A stretch of DNA of 48,407 nucleotides from an uncultured Erysipelotrichaceae bacterium (lineage in GTDB: Bacteria; Bacillota_I; Bacilli_A; RF39; UBA660), in contig CAOJRP010000011.1 in NCBI GenBank assembly GCA_948442015.1, positions 1-48,407 on the forward strand. The letters run 5' to 3'. Each line of letters starts with the position of its first letter. Position 1 is the first letter of the stretch. Under the pieces are notes generated by a model that saw only the letters and a list, made by a program, of their open reading frames with translations, was not told the DNA's origin and made no database searches. Both the position numbers and the translations under genes were made by a program. Positions 16,940 through 24,409 of this stretch are shown one piece after another.

Positions 16940-17207
16940 ATAAATTCACTAAATAAAATTCAAAGTTCTCGATATTTTATTTGGTAAATTTAGTTTTTGT
17001 GGAAAAATCCAAAAAATATGGCTATAACTTCACTAAATTAGACTCTTTTAACATCAAGATAAGCTTTAATAAAAGATTTACCTTATATAATCTTAATTTA
17101 AATAACATGAAAAAACTAATATATATATATTCCCACAAATATTAACTTTATTATTTTTATATTTGACCTAAGTATTTATAAAATTTAAAACCTTTTATTA
17201 ACATTTA
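16940..17207. other. Non-coding gap with no gene seen
   Basis: AT-rich spacer between the secreted protein promoter and the 153-residue gene. It holds short AT repeats (a TATATATATAT run near 17120) but no supported ORF, hairpin with T-run or RNA. Confidence 0.5.
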
Positions 17208-17669
17208 TTATCTTCCTCGTCCTTGTTTTAATTCTTCTTGTTCTTGTAAATAAAAAACTTTTTCTTTAATATACATTTCTTTTATTCGTAGCTCGTTTTC
17301 AATAACTCTTAATTTTCTTAAAAACAGCTCTGTTTTTTCGGCATTTAAGTATTTTTGATATCTATTAAGAAGGATTTGTCTAACAAGTTCAATTTGGTCT
17401 AAACACAAACCACAAGAACTAAGAGTACTATCATCTTCTTCATTACTTTCAATTAACATTTTAGCCATCTGCATAACTTTTAAAAAAGTCTTATTAAATT
17501 TTGCTGTTAGTATTGCATCAATCATTTCATGGTCATAGATAGTCACTTCATTTACTTCCATATATTTATTTATACTATTTCGAGGATTAAATTTATAACC
17601 CTCTAAAGAAGATTCTAAGTAAACTATATTATTCTTTCTTTTATCTTTAGTAATCAAAAAACTTGCCAT
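17208..17669 (-). CDS. Hypothetical protein between trmD and rplS
   Basis: 153 residues that I do not recognise. The N-terminus is beta-like (MASFLITKDKRKNNIVYLE, VNEVTIYDHEMIDAIL). A CxxC pair sits in SSCGLCLDQ, and the last 50 residues are strongly helical and charged, probably a coiled coil (ELRIKEMYIKEKVFYLQEQE), ending GRGR. It starts 8 nt after the trmD stop, so it is the last gene of the trmD operon. The position suggests an RNA- or translation-linked role, but nothing in the sequence proves it. The CxxC alone does not show zinc binding. Confidence 0.75.
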   Translation of the reverse strand: MASFLITKDKRKNNIVYLESSLEGYKFNPRNSINKYMEVNEVTIYDHEMIDAILTAKFNKTFLKVMQMAKMLIESNEEDDSTLSSCGLCLDQIELVRQILLNRYQKYLNAEKTELFLRKLRVIENELRIKEMYIKEKVFYLQEQEELKQGRGR

Positions 17670-17677
17670 TTTTCCAC

Positions 17678-18343
17678 CTACTTTAACAAATCTGGTCTTC
17701 TTTCTTGCGTCCTTTTCACACTTTTATTATAACGCCATTTGGAAATTTCTGCATGATTTCCACTTAATAAAATTTCTGGAACTTTCATTCCTCTAAAATC
17801 ACTTGGCCTTGTATAGGTCGGGTAATCAAGTAAATAATTTTCGTTAAAGGAATCTTCTATGTGACTTCTTTCATTAATAACACCTGGTATTAATCTTATA
17901 ATAGAATCTGCTAAAACCATTGCTGGGACTTCTCCCCCAGTTAAGACATAATCACCAATACTTATTTCCATATCCGCAAGAGATGTAATTCGCTCATCAA
18001 ATCCTTCATAATGCCCACAAATAATTATTAAATGTTCTTCTTGTGAAAGCTCATAAGCTTTTTTTTGCTTATAAGGAACCCCTGAGGGTGTTAATAATAT
18101 TACTTTACTTTTTTCCGTTTTTAAACTTTCAACACAATCAAATATCGGCTGAGGCATTAAAACCATTCCTGCTCCACCACCATATGGTGAGTCATCAACA
18201 CTACTATGAGGGTCATCACTAAAATCTCGAAAATTATGAATTGCAACAGTTACTAATTTATTATTAATCGCTCTTTTAATAATCGACTCTGTTAAAAAAC
18301 CATCAAACATATTTGGAAATAAAGTTAAAATATCAATTTTCAT
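17678..18343 (-). CDS. trmD: tRNA (guanine-N1-)-methyltransferase
   Basis: Methylates G37 of tRNAs next to the anticodon, which prevents +1 frameshifting. 221 residues, slightly shorter than the 240-250 common in the family. Motifs are [52 protein letters not shown] and the trefoil-knot SAM site [20 protein letters not shown]. The ATG overlaps the rimM stop as ATGA, so the two are translationally coupled, an order conserved in many bacteria. Confidence 0.96.
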   Translation of the reverse strand: MKIDILTLFPNMFDGFLTESIIKRAINNKLVTVAIHNFRDFSDDPHSSVDDSPYGGGAGMVLMPQPIFDCVESLKTEKSKVILLTPSGVPYKQKKAYELSQEEHLIIICGHYEGFDERITSLADMEISIGDYVLTGGEVPAMVLADSIIRLIPGVINERSHIEDSFNENYLLDYPTYTRPSDFRGMKVPEILLSGNHAEISKWRYNKSVKRTQERRPDLLK

Positions 18344-18831
18344 AACATCAAATCCCTTGCGTTTTTTGTATAAACTATTTTATTTTCTTTATCTATTTTT
18401 ACAATGTAATTACTTTTATATGGGATATAAAAATTTTTTTCACCAGATACAACTAATAAAATATTGCTATTATTATACACGTAATCTTTAATTTTTCCAA
18501 TAATTTCTTGATTATCTTCTACTTTCATACCTATTATATCTTCTAATAGCACTTCTTTATCATCTAATTTTAAATCATCTCTATTAATATAAACATTTCT
18601 TTTTAAGTATTTTAAAACCTCGTTAATATCCCTATAACCTTCAAACGTTACCATATCAAAGTCTTTATGTACTCGATAACTTGTTATCGTTTCTTTCTTT
18701 TTATCTTCCCCTATATAAAGATTAAATCCTTTTTTAAAGACTAAATCTTTCCGCTCAAAATCGCTTTTTATCTTAAGTTCTCCTTTTATTCCATGGGTAT
18801 TTACTATTTTTCCAATCCAAATATATTCCAT
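18340..18831 (-). CDS. rimM: Ribosome maturation factor RimM
   Basis: 163-residue assembly factor for the 30S head. The N-terminal RimM barrel starts [20 protein letters not shown]; the PRC-barrel region contains [20 protein letters not shown] and [14 protein letters not shown]. It ends with a TGA that overlaps the trmD start, which shows that UGA is a stop codon in this organism. It begins 1 nt after the CYTH gene ends. Confidence 0.95.
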   Translation of the reverse strand: MEYIWIGKIVNTHGIKGELKIKSDFERKDLVFKKGFNLYIGEDKKKETITSYRVHKDFDMVTFEGYRDINEVLKYLKRNVYINRDDLKLDDKEVLLEDIIGMKVEDNQEIIGKIKDYVYNNSNILLVVSGEKNFYIPYKSNYIVKIDKENKIVYTKNARDLML

Positions 18832-18832
18832 A

Positions 18833-19366
18833 CTAATCTTTTAACTCCGCAATCATTGTATCATAATGTTTATTAACTAATTTAGTAGGAGCAATATCTA
18901 AACTTTCCGCTAAAGCAAATAACTTATCTTCATAATTATTAGAATCATTATCGGAAGCTAAATACTCAAGTTCAATAAAACTTCCTAATTTTTCCACTTC
19001 GTCAAAACAAATATTGATATCATTAATTTTCGTAGTTCTTCTTTTTTTATTAACTCTTACCCATTCCTTATATCCTAGAGCTTTTAAAAAGGCATTAGCT
19101 TTATCATAATCACTAACTCCAAATTCAATTTCTTGTGATTCACTTATATTAGCACTCTGTTTTTTAAAAGTTAATTCTACTTGGTCATTTACTTTTCTTA
19201 CACGAAGAAAAATAGAACCTAAAACACTTTCAGTCTTATCTAAATTAGCAACATAAATTGTATCATTTTGAACTTTGTAATCACTAATTTCACACCCTAA
19301 GCTAATTAATTTTTGGACTAATTTTTCTAAATCATCAACTTTAAACTTTAATTCAATCTCTCTCAT
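18833..19366 (-). CDS. CYTH-domain protein (CyaB-like class IV adenylate cyclase/thiamine triphosphatase fold)
   Basis: 177 residues. The ExExK signature is at the very N-terminus (MREIELKFK: Glu3, Glu5, Lys7), and tunnel-lining basic and acidic residues follow (IFLRVRKVNDQVELTFKKQ, INICFDEVEKLGSFIELEY). CYTH enzymes bind triphosphates with divalent metals and include adenylate cyclases, thiamine triphosphatases and tripolyphosphatases; the sequence does not decide which. It lies between the SpoU methyltransferase and rimM with very short gaps, so it is co-transcribed with RNA-modification genes. Confidence 0.88.
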   Translation of the reverse strand: MREIELKFKVDDLEKLVQKLISLGCEISDYKVQNDTIYVANLDKTESVLGSIFLRVRKVNDQVELTFKKQSANISESQEIEFGVSDYDKANAFLKALGYKEWVRVNKKRRTTKINDINICFDEVEKLGSFIELEYLASDNDSNNYEDKLFALAESLDIAPTKLVNKHYDTMIAELKD

Positions 19367-19383
19367 CTTTTCTACTCCTATCT

Positions 19384-20112
19384 TTAAAATAATTCGTAAA
19401 GAATAATACTTGTTGCTACTCCCACATTTAAACTTTCACAAGCTTTATTCATTGGGATATAAAGAAGATTATCACATTTTTTAAGCAATCTTTCATTTAC
19501 TCCTTTAGCTTCATTTCCCATAATAATAGCTATTTTATTAGCATCTATATTTAAATCTTTTATCATCTTTCCTCCATCAACTTTTGTTCCATAAATTTGA
19601 AAATTTTTAGTATGTAATTCTTCTAAAAAAGATTCTAGTTCTCTTTTAATTATATTAATATGAAATATCATTCCCTCACTACTTCTTAATACTTTATCAT
19701 TATAAATATCTACTGTATCATTAGAAAGAACAATTGTCGAAACATTAAAAGCAACACTACTTCTTATTATTGTCCCTAAATTTCCCGGGTCTTGGATATT
19801 ATCTAATATAAGAATTTTATCTCCAATTTCTTGTTCTTCTAGATATTTAACAACCCCGATAATTTTTTGTGGTGTTACACTGTTTGTTAGTTTTTTTATA
19901 ACATCATAAGTTACCAAAGTAGTTGGTATAGTACTATCAAAATCATAATCTTCTGTTTTAATAATTTCTATTAAAGTACCACTTTTATTTGCTTCTTCGA
20001 CTAAGTGTTTTCCTTCAACTAAAAACATCTTTTCTTTTTCTCGTTCTTTTTTTAATAGTAGCTTACTTAATTTTTTTATTTTCTTATTGGTTGGTGACTT
20101 TATAATTTCCAT
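19384..20112 (-). CDS. SpoU/TrmH-family RNA 2'-O-methyltransferase
   Basis: 242 residues. An N-terminal L30e-like substrate-binding domain (EKMFLVEGKHLVEEANKSG) is followed by a SPOUT domain with all three motifs: IQDPGNLGTIIRSSVAF (motif 1), IIMGNEAKGVNE (motif 2) and IPMNKACESLNVGVATSIIL (motif 3). The family methylates ribose in rRNA or tRNA; the layout resembles the 23S rRNA RlmB/YsgA group, but the target nucleotide cannot be read. It is 2 nt from the YgjP-like gene upstream and 17 nt from the CYTH gene downstream. Confidence 0.9.
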   Translation of the reverse strand: MEIIKSPTNKKIKKLSKLLLKKEREKEKMFLVEGKHLVEEANKSGTLIEIIKTEDYDFDSTIPTTLVTYDVIKKLTNSVTPQKIIGVVKYLEEQEIGDKILILDNIQDPGNLGTIIRSSVAFNVSTIVLSNDTVDIYNDKVLRSSEGMIFHINIIKRELESFLEELHTKNFQIYGTKVDGGKMIKDLNIDANKIAIIMGNEAKGVNERLLKKCDNLLYIPMNKACESLNVGVATSIILYELF

Positions 20113-20114
20113 AA

Positions 20115-20744
20115 CTAATATTTCAACTTCTTTCTAGCTAGTTTATAATAAGGATACCTTTTTTCGACTTGTGCCCAAAATCTACTACTATGATTAGCTT
20201 CATAAAAATGACAGAGTTCATGAATGATAACATAATCAAGTAATGAGATTTCTTTTTTTAAAAGTTCTGTATTTAAAGTAATTATCCTATTTGTGACATT
20301 ATTAACACCCCATCTTGTCTTCATCTTCCGAAATCTTAAACTAAATTTTGGAATATCATCAAATAAAACACTTAACTTTTCTACTCTTTCAGAAAATATC
20401 TTTTTTACTTGCTCCATATAAAACTTATCTAGCATTTTTTCATCTTTCGTAATTACCGTATCATTATAGAAACTTACTTTTTTTACATTTTCTTCATAAA
20501 GAATTGTATAGCTTTCTCCTAAGTAGTTAAAAAATGCATTACCCTCTTGTTCTTCAACACTCTTTAAATACATTTTAGTAAGAACTTTTTTGTTTTTTTC
20601 AACCAAACTTTTTAGATATTTTTCACTTGCTAAGTAATTACAAGTTATAATTAATTTTCCATTATTAAAACGAAAATAAATGTTTTTATTATTTTTTCTT
20701 ATTATTTCAACATCAACAATGTTATCATTAATTACTACTTGCAT
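20115..20744 (-). CDS. YgjP/SprT-like zinc metallopeptidase (DUF45)
   Basis: 209 residues. The zinc site is IIHELCHFYEANHSSRFW (HExxH plus a downstream His), preceded by the family's FRKMKTRWGVNNVTNRIITL and followed by RYPYYKLARKKL. Such proteins occur widely in bacteria as probable cytosolic peptidases with unclear substrates. It is the first gene of the compact run M48/YgjP-SpoU-CYTH-rimM-trmD. Its upstream region holds two large palindromes (20799-20879). Confidence 0.88.
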   Translation of the reverse strand: MQVVINDNIVDVEIIRKNNKNIYFRFNNGKLIITCNYLASEKYLKSLVEKNKKVLTKMYLKSVEEQEGNAFFNYLGESYTILYEENVKKVSFYNDTVITKDEKMLDKFYMEQVKKIFSERVEKLSVLFDDIPKFSLRFRKMKTRWGVNNVTNRIITLNTELLKKEISLLDYVIIHELCHFYEANHSSRFWAQVEKRYPYYKLARKKLKY

Positions 20745-20798
20745 AAATTATATCCTTTCATTCGTATATCTGAGTTATAATATATTATTCTCTTTTTG

Positions 20799-20823
20799 AA
20801 CTAGTAAGAAATTCTTACTAGTT
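20799..20823. repeat. Perfect 25-nt palindrome, copy A
   Basis: AACTAGTAAGAA (20799-20810), one central base, then its exact reverse complement (20812-20823). On the plus strand a T-rich stretch follows. The centre is 56 bp from that of copy B. Confidence 0.8.
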
Positions 20824-20854
20824 GATTTTTCTTCTAACCTAAATTTTCATATTA

Positions 20855-20879
20855 AACTATCGAGAATTTCTCGATAGTT
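20855..20879. repeat. Perfect 25-nt palindrome, copy B
   Basis: AACTATCGAGAA (20855-20866), one central base, then its exact reverse complement (20868-20879). It has the same architecture as copy A (12-bp arms, 1-nt centre, AACTA start, T-rich tail on the plus strand) but a different inner sequence. Confidence 0.8.
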
Positions 20880-21001
20880 CATTTTTCTTCTTCTATCTAT
20901 AATTATACCTTATTTTAGAAAAAAGAAAAACAACTTATTACTTATATCAATTGTAATAATGTTGCTTAAAATCTTTATGAAGATAGATAGTTCTAATTAT
21001 T

Positions 21002-22282
21002 TTATTTTCTAAATATCATTTCGTTTCTTTTTAAATCTTTCATCATTTCACTACCAAAATAATTTAAATACATTGGATGTAAACCTAAATCTGCATCATT
21101 TTCCACTATTTTTATAATATCTTCCATTTCTAAAACAGGTGTTTTACTTATTGGTACAATTTCAAATAACTTATAATATTTGTCTCTATTCATAACTATA
21201 TTGTGATTAAAATCAAGAACAGTATTATTATCATCAATTTCCACCCAAGTATGGTAAAAATAATCTATTTCATTTATTTTAAATTTGCCACCAACTATAA
21301 AAGCAGATTTTTTGTTTTCATCTTCTAATGCCCTTCCTAATATATTAGCATTTATGTGGCACTCACCATATCTATCTTTAGACAATAATATTTTTTGTAC
21401 TTCTTCATTTTTTGTTAAACTTGATATTAAATCAAAAGTAAAATAACCAAATTTTCTTTCTTTTAGTATATATCTATCTTTTTCTTTATCATAGCTAATA
21501 TGTTTACTTTTTTCTTGCGGATTTTCTGTAAAGTCATCTACTTCTCTTATAAGTTTTTCAAATTTCGAATATTTAGAATCAACACCCCAAAAGAACAAAG
21601 AATCACTATCATCTCCAAATAAAAGATAATTGTTTTTATTTAAGCCATTTATATATTTTTCTTTCAAGAAAGAAAACATATCTTTTTTAGATAACTCATC
21701 AAAAATTTCTTTTGTAAAAAGCAAATATTCAAAAATATATTGATAATTATTAAATTTAGTCATTAAATAATAAATATTATATAAATCCATTTTTGAAACA
21801 ATATTTAGTTCATTAAATTTATATAACTCGTAATAATCTTTTTTAGTCATTATTAAATTCTTAGAATAATCTATTACTTTTTCAATTCCATTTTCTTGAT
21901 AAATAATTATTAAAGAATAAATTTCTTCTAAAGAGTTGCCGATGGCAACTCTTGGATTTAGTAAATCCAAGGAGCAAGCGAGTTTTAAAACTCTATGCAA
22001 ATATTCTTTATATCTTTCGTTGCTTTCCAATATCTTTTTGTCAATATTTTGTAATTTTCTATCGGAAAAGACAGAAAAAGGATACGTTTTACCTTCATAA
22101 TTAAATATATAGTCAAAATCTTTATTATCTTTTGCTAATACAACATTATAAAGTGGTAAATAAATCATTCTTCCAAGTCTAGAATAAGCTGTAAATAATT
22201 CCAACTTAAACAATTTTTTAGGAATTTTTTCATCAATATTAAAATTGTTAGCAAAAATTTGTGCATTACTAAATTGTTCCAT
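21002..22282 (-). CDS. Transglutaminase-like protein with Cys-His-Asp triad
   Basis: 426 residues, no signal peptide. The C-terminal part has a papain/transglutaminase-type triad: Cys308 in GECHINANIL, His344 in YFYHTWVEID, and Asp357 in TVLDFNHNIVM. An enzyme that cuts or cross-links a peptide bond in the cytosol is therefore plausible. The N-terminal 290 residues are helical and unrecognised. Codons for about residues 97-117 (21932-21993) contain three successive hairpins in frame and are clearly more GC-rich than the rest, as if a small palindromic element had been inserted without breaking the frame. The gene stands alone. Confidence 0.65.
   Translation of the reverse strand: MEQFSNAQIFANNFNIDEKIPKKLFKLELFTAYSRLGRMIYLPLYNVVLAKDNKDFDYIFNYEGKTYPFSVFSDRKLQNIDKKILESNERYKEYLHRVLKLACSLDLLNPRVAIGNSLEEIYSLIIIYQENGIEKVIDYSKNLIMTKKDYYELYKFNELNIVSKMDLYNIYYLMTKFNNYQYIFEYLLFTKEIFDELSKKDMFSFLKEKYINGLNKNNYLLFGDDSDSLFFWGVDSKYSKFEKLIREVDDFTENPQEKSKHISYDKEKDRYILKERKFGYFTFDLISSLTKNEEVQKILLSKDRYGECHINANILGRALEDENKKSAFIVGGKFKINEIDYFYHTWVEIDDNNTVLDFNHNIVMNRDKYYKLFEIVPISKTPVLEMEDIIKIVENDADLGLHPMYLNYFGSEMMKDLKRNEMIFRK
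21932..21993. repeat. In-frame cluster of three hairpins inside a gene
   Basis: AGAGTTGCC/GGCAACTCT (9 bp, 3-nt loop), TTGGATTT/AAATCCAA (8 bp, 3-nt loop) and GAGTTTT/AAAACTC (7 bp, no loop) follow each other within 62 bases. About 26 of the 62 bases are G or C, against a strongly AT-rich gene. The stretch is translated as LACSLDLLNPRVAIGN without a stop. Confidence 0.6.
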
Positions 22283-22330
22283 TATAATCCCCCTTTTTTA
22301 TTAGGAGCTATAATATCATACATAAAAAGA

Positions 22331-22364
22331 AATTGCAAATTAGTCATATTCCTAATTTGCAATT
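22331..22364 (-). terminator. Terminator after the DUF2207 gene and small ORF
   Basis: AATTGCAAATTAG (22331-22343) and its exact reverse complement (22352-22364) with an 8-nt loop, followed on the minus strand by TTCTTTTT. Confidence 0.8.
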
Positions 22365-22399
22365 ATTTCTATTCTCTTATATTTAAGCTTTTCTTTATT

Positions 22400-22504
22400 T
22401 TATTTTCTATCATAAATTTCATTATCTTCTAATTCACTCCTTAAAGCACTTAAGACAACAACATCTCCATCACTATATTTAGTAAACAAAGATTTAGAAA
22501 CCAT
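22400..22504 (-). CDS. Possible 34-residue protein overlapping the DUF2207 gene end
   Basis: An ATG at 22504 opens a frame shifted relative to the DUF2207 gene and overlaps its last 11 bases. It reads MVSKSLFTKYSDGDVVVL and continues SALRSELEDNEIYDRK before TAA. The composition is protein-like and acidic, and the terminator lies just after it, so it is inside the transcript. GGAGGT lies almost directly before the ATG (1 nt spacing, too close), so coupling to the upstream stop would be needed. It could instead be a frameshifted tail of the DUF2207 protein. Confidence 0.4.
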   Translation of the reverse strand: MVSKSLFTKYSDGDVVVLSALRSELEDNEIYDRK

Positions 22505-24398
22505 GACCTCCGCCACCGCCTCCACCGAAGCCACCACCAGAAGAGAATCCTCCACCAGAGCCACTACCTGATGCTGCTGCAGCTTTAGCTAAAGATGATG
22601 AAATAGCGGATGATACAGCACTATTAATAGCACTACTAATGTTATTAGAAATAATATTTGCTAAATAAATATCCGAAAAAGACATATTTGTAGTAACATT
22701 AGGCATACTTTCAAGCTCTTTAATCTTAACATTCATATCTTTTTGAACTTTACTAGCTAAACCAAAAATTACAGCATATACTAAATATCTTTCCCATAAG
22801 ATAACTTCTGGTAATTCTTTTACTTCAAAGTTACCAAAGTCATTTAAGAAATTTTTAAAGGCTTTCCATCTTTTATAGTGATTAGCTCCCTTAATTGTTT
22901 TCTTTGTAAAAGATAAAACATAAATTAAGAAAATTATAGCTGGAATTATAACTAGTTTTGAAAAATCAAAGCCATCAATTAATATTAAATTAATTACACC
23001 TAGAAAAATACCTAAAATAGCAAATAAAGCACCTAAAGCTTTTACACCACCATTGGTTTCATAGAAATTTTCTCTTTTAGCTCTTACCACAACTTTATTT
23101 TTCCAATTTTCATAACTTGATGTAAAATTACTATAAGTTTTAGTTCCTTTGGCATAGTTTTTTAAATCATCTAACGTAAATTTGTTATCCTTACCTACTC
23201 GCTCAAATAAGAAAGCAACTAAATAAGTCTCACAATCATCTAAATTATCCTTATTATCTAAGATAAAAATATCTTTATTTTTTTCATCTTTTTCTAATTT
23301 TATATTCTTTTTATAAATCATATTCATAATGCTTGCACTCATCGCATTAGAAGTAATATTACGATTCATTAAATAATCGATTACCTCAACATTATAATCA
23401 TCAATAAATTCTCTATTATACTGATGGTCAAAATCTCCATCATATTCTTTATCATATTTGAAATAAATACGAATAGTTATACCAATTAATGCTACAACAT
23501 ATAAAGAAGAAATTACTCTTACAATTAAAAGATTTCTTTTATTTTTCGCTATTTCTTTATTTCTTTCATCTGCTCTTTTTTCTTCAACTTTTAAGATTTC
23601 ATCTAAAGCATCAAGATTCGTTTTCGCTAAAGTTTCTGTATCGCTTATCAAACTAGGAGAAAAAGTCATTCTTATATCTAATGCTTCTCTATTTTTTAGT
23701 TTATCGACTATTGTTATAACACCACTTTGATTATCATTTGCATGTATTTCACCAATTAAGTTTCCATGTGCCCAATAACGAAATAATGAACTACCATCTT
23801 TCTTAGGTAAATTAACCCTAATTTCAACACTCTTAATATCTTCTAAGAAAGCATCACCAATAAAAGTATAGTAAAACTCTGCTACATCATTATGTATTAC
23901 AACAACATCATTAACTTGATATTCATAATAAAAACCGACTTGACAATCATAGCAAGAATTGTATGTTCGCATTGTTATTTTATTGTTTAATTCTTTTTGA
24001 TAATACGAACCACTACTACCAACTGCATCATAATTGACTTTTTTAAATGAAGAAAATTCTTTATTTACTTCATCAAAAGATAAATCATCAATTTCTTTAG
24101 CAGATACAGAAAGAACATCAATACTACTTGGATTATAAATAGCATTCTTTTCAAAATTAAATTTATCTGTCGCTATTAAATTTTTATTGTTTACTAAAAG
24201 CTCCCGTTCATAACCATTAAAATCTCCCTTTAAAACAATCAGTTCTTTAACATTCATACTACCATTTTCTAAAATAGTCGCATCAACATACATCGCTTTA
24301 ACTTTATAATCTGGTTCATCAACTTTCGCATTTACAACACATGGTATAAATAAAATTAAAAATAAAACTAAACTCCAAAACTTTTTCATATTACTCAC
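22494..24398 (-). CDS. DUF2207 membrane protein with glycine-rich tail
   Basis: 634 residues. A signal peptide (MKKFWSLVLFLILFIPCVVNA after a short lead) is followed by an extracellular N-terminal domain of the DUF2207 type (AMYVDATILENGSMNVKELI, FYYTFIGDAFLEDIKSVEIR). A transmembrane helix lies near residues 292-312 and two more near 450-500. The tail is almost pure Gly/Ser/Phe (GFSSGGGFGGGGGGGHGF), as usual in this family. The molecular role is unknown; the family is common in Firmicutes envelopes. It is 11 nt downstream of yfhO, probably in the same operon. ATG 24398 or the ATG three codons later both fit. Confidence 0.85.
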   Translation of the reverse strand: MSNMKKFWSLVLFLILFIPCVVNAKVDEPDYKVKAMYVDATILENGSMNVKELIVLKGDFNGYERELLVNNKNLIATDKFNFEKNAIYNPSSIDVLSVSAKEIDDLSFDEVNKEFSSFKKVNYDAVGSSGSYYQKELNNKITMRTYNSCYDCQVGFYYEYQVNDVVVIHNDVAEFYYTFIGDAFLEDIKSVEIRVNLPKKDGSSLFRYWAHGNLIGEIHANDNQSGVITIVDKLKNREALDIRMTFSPSLISDTETLAKTNLDALDEILKVEEKRADERNKEIAKNKRNLLIVRVISSLYVVALIGITIRIYFKYDKEYDGDFDHQYNREFIDDYNVEVIDYLMNRNITSNAMSASIMNMIYKKNIKLEKDEKNKDIFILDNKDNLDDCETYLVAFLFERVGKDNKFTLDDLKNYAKGTKTYSNFTSSYENWKNKVVVRAKRENFYETNGGVKALGALFAILGIFLGVINLILIDGFDFSKLVIIPAIIFLIYVLSFTKKTIKGANHYKRWKAFKNFLNDFGNFEVKELPEVILWERYLVYAVIFGLASKVQKDMNVKIKELESMPNVTTNMSFSDIYLANIISNNISSAINSAVSSAISSSLAKAAAASGSGSGGGFSSGGGFGGGGGGGHGF

Positions 24399-24409
24399 CT
24401 AACCTATAT

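Noticed and set aside
22497..22560. Glycine-codon repeat of DUF2207 as a DNA repeat element
   Set aside because: It encodes the family's normal glycine-rich tail and needs no other explanation.
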